Source: an uncultured Clostridia bacterium (GTDB lineage: Bacteria > Bacillota > Clostridia > Christensenellales > CAG-138). From it: a stretch of DNA of 37,421 bases. Each line of letters begins with the position of its first letter. Within the stretch, counting starts at the first letter, position 1. Positions 36,768 through 37,421 of this stretch are shown here, one piece after another. The DNA lies in NCBI GenBank assembly GCA_937913075.1, contig CALEPU010000233.1:1-37421 (forward strand), given 5' to 3'. A program made the position numbers and the translations under genes. The notes under the pieces are model-generated. The model was not told the DNA's origin. It saw only the letters and a program-made list of their open reading frames with translations, and did not search any database.

Positions 36768-37421
36768 TTACTCGAACATTGCCGTACTGCTTGGCAACTT
36801 TTTGGCAACTTTTATTTCTGGCGTCTCCTCCTTCTTTTTCTCCATAAACGCATATTTCACCGAATCGGCGCCCTTCAGAACCTTCCGTCTGCGCTCTATA
36901 TCCGTGTAGATCTTCAGAGTGGTGGTCGGGTCGGCGTGCCCCATAGCCTTTGAGGCCGTCAGCACATCCACCTCGGCGTCGTACAGGACCGTCGCAAAGT
37001 TATTCCGGAACGTGCGCGCGGTCACGTCCTCGGCGCCGATGAGCGCTCTGATAGCCTTCCAGCGCCTCTTATACGTCGCCTCCGGAAGCGCCTTCAGAGG
37101 ATCCGTCGGCGCGTGAACGACAAACTCCTCCGGCGTCCCCTTATTCTCTGCGAGGATCTCCCGCAGCTCCGGCACGATGGGTATATCCCTCTTCGCGCTC
37201 GGCGTTTTCAGCGTATCGAGGCTATTGGTTTTCCAATCATAGTCCCGGCGCACGTGTATGACGTCCTTCTTCAGATCAACCTCTTTCCATTGGAGCCCTA
37301 TCACCTCACCCCTTCTCATCCCGGTATAGAATAGGAGCGCCGTCAATAAGGGCTCTATTTTGCGTTCTGAGACGTTTTTCTTCAAGATGACCGTTTCCTC
37401 GTCCGTGAAGGCGCGATTATG
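36768..37421 (-). CDS. int: Second tyrosine integrase, 5'-partial
   Basis: At least 217 codons, open to the window edge; the visible part is the catalytic domain. It carries R in TGMRRGEV, K in LKTPSAKRD, the same altered box R-T-F-R-N, H in MGHAD and nucleophile Y in KIYTD. It is very similar to the integrase at 7184-8311 over the shared region, differing at scattered positions and most in the C-terminal tail (EKKKEETPEIKVAKKLPSS). So it is a relative, not a copy made by assembly. It reads toward the shared att core and should use the same tRNA-Pro site. Confidence 0.93.
   Translation of the reverse strand, partial: HNRAFTDEETVILKKNVSERKIEPLLTALLFYTGMRRGEVIGLQWKEVDLKKDVIHVRRDYDWKTNSLDTLKTPSAKRDIPIVPELREILAENKGTPEEFVVHAPTDPLKALPEATYKRRWKAIRALIGAEDVTARTFRNNFATVLYDAEVDVLTASKAMGHADPTTTLKIYTDIERRRKVLKGADSVKYAFMEKKKEETPEIKVAKKLPSSTAMFE
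36793..36811. repeat. Arm-type repeats of element 2
   Basis: GGCAACTT at 36793-36800 and 36804-36811, within the 3' end of the second integrase gene, 76 bases from the att core, as on the left side of prophage 1. Confidence 0.65.

Larger units (their letters stand above)
36673..37421. mobile_element. Left end of a second integrated element (partial)
   Basis: The att core, terminator, arm repeats and leftward integrase repeat the layout at 7089-8311 with the same distances (core end to first arm repeat 76 bases in both). It continues past the window. It is most simply a second prophage of the same integration type in tandem. Confidence 0.82.

Noticed and set aside
1..37421. Insertion sequences, rRNA, CRISPR arrays
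   Set aside because: No transposase, rRNA segment or regularly spaced direct-repeat array was found on reading both strands.

Overview
The window is a stretch of chromosome from a spore-forming Firmicute. A Clostridia-class anaerobe is most likely: there is a SigK-type sporulation sigma factor, a ferredoxin-like DUF362 protein, strong AGGAGG ribosome binding sites and canonical sigma-A promoters. The species cannot be named from sequence alone. The left 7.1 kb is host DNA. The rest is one complete prophage of about 29.6 kb followed by the first ~0.7 kb of a second, related element.

Host region (1-7133). The minus strand carries a sensor kinase/response regulator pair (2922-3593, 1927-2925) and, downstream, an ABC ATPase and FtsX-like permease (1141-1821, 1-1132). 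This resembles an antimicrobial-peptide/efflux module (VncRS/Vex- or Bce-like) with an OmpR-type binding box in front of the transporter genes. The permease reading frame runs in frame into what looks like the C-terminus of an unrelated ABC ATPase at the window edge: either a gene fusion or an assembly chimera. A SigK-like gene lies upstream on the same strand. Then come a DUF362/2x[4Fe-4S] protein (+), a zinc-ribbon membrane protein (-), tRNA-Thr(CGT) and tRNA-Pro(CGG).

Prophage 1 (7089-36717). It sits in the 3' half of tRNA-Pro between two identical 45-bp att cores. Order: integrase and LexA/CI-like repressor leftward; a divergent control region; then all other genes rightward. These are a TTG-started excisionase-like gene, small early genes, an SMC-like ATPase, an HNH/homing-type gene, a Sak4-like ATPase, DUF669, an SF2 helicase and a PriCT primase-helicase. 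A stack of inverted repeats (possible origin) follows, then a RusA resolvase with an extra N-terminal Cys domain, a DUF1492/ArpU-like late regulator, and a HicAB toxin-antitoxin cassette with its own promoter and terminator. The late operon begins at an extended -10 promoter and a leader hairpin: HNH, candidate cos region, TerS/TerL, HK97 portal, protease, capsid, connectors, major tail, frameshifted tail chaperones, a tape measure with twelve 11-residue repeats, Dit, Tal, short BppU-like baseplate proteins, NlpC/P60-like lysin, XhlA-like protein and holin. An HK97-gp10-like neck gene lies, unusually, after the holin. The phage should be a temperate siphovirus with a HK97 head.

Element 2 (36673 onward). 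The right att core is followed, at exactly the same spacing as on the left, by a second integrase closely similar to the first. Its arm-type repeats and terminator are arranged the same way. The tRNA-Pro gene therefore appears to hold a tandem array of two related integrated elements; the second runs out of the window.
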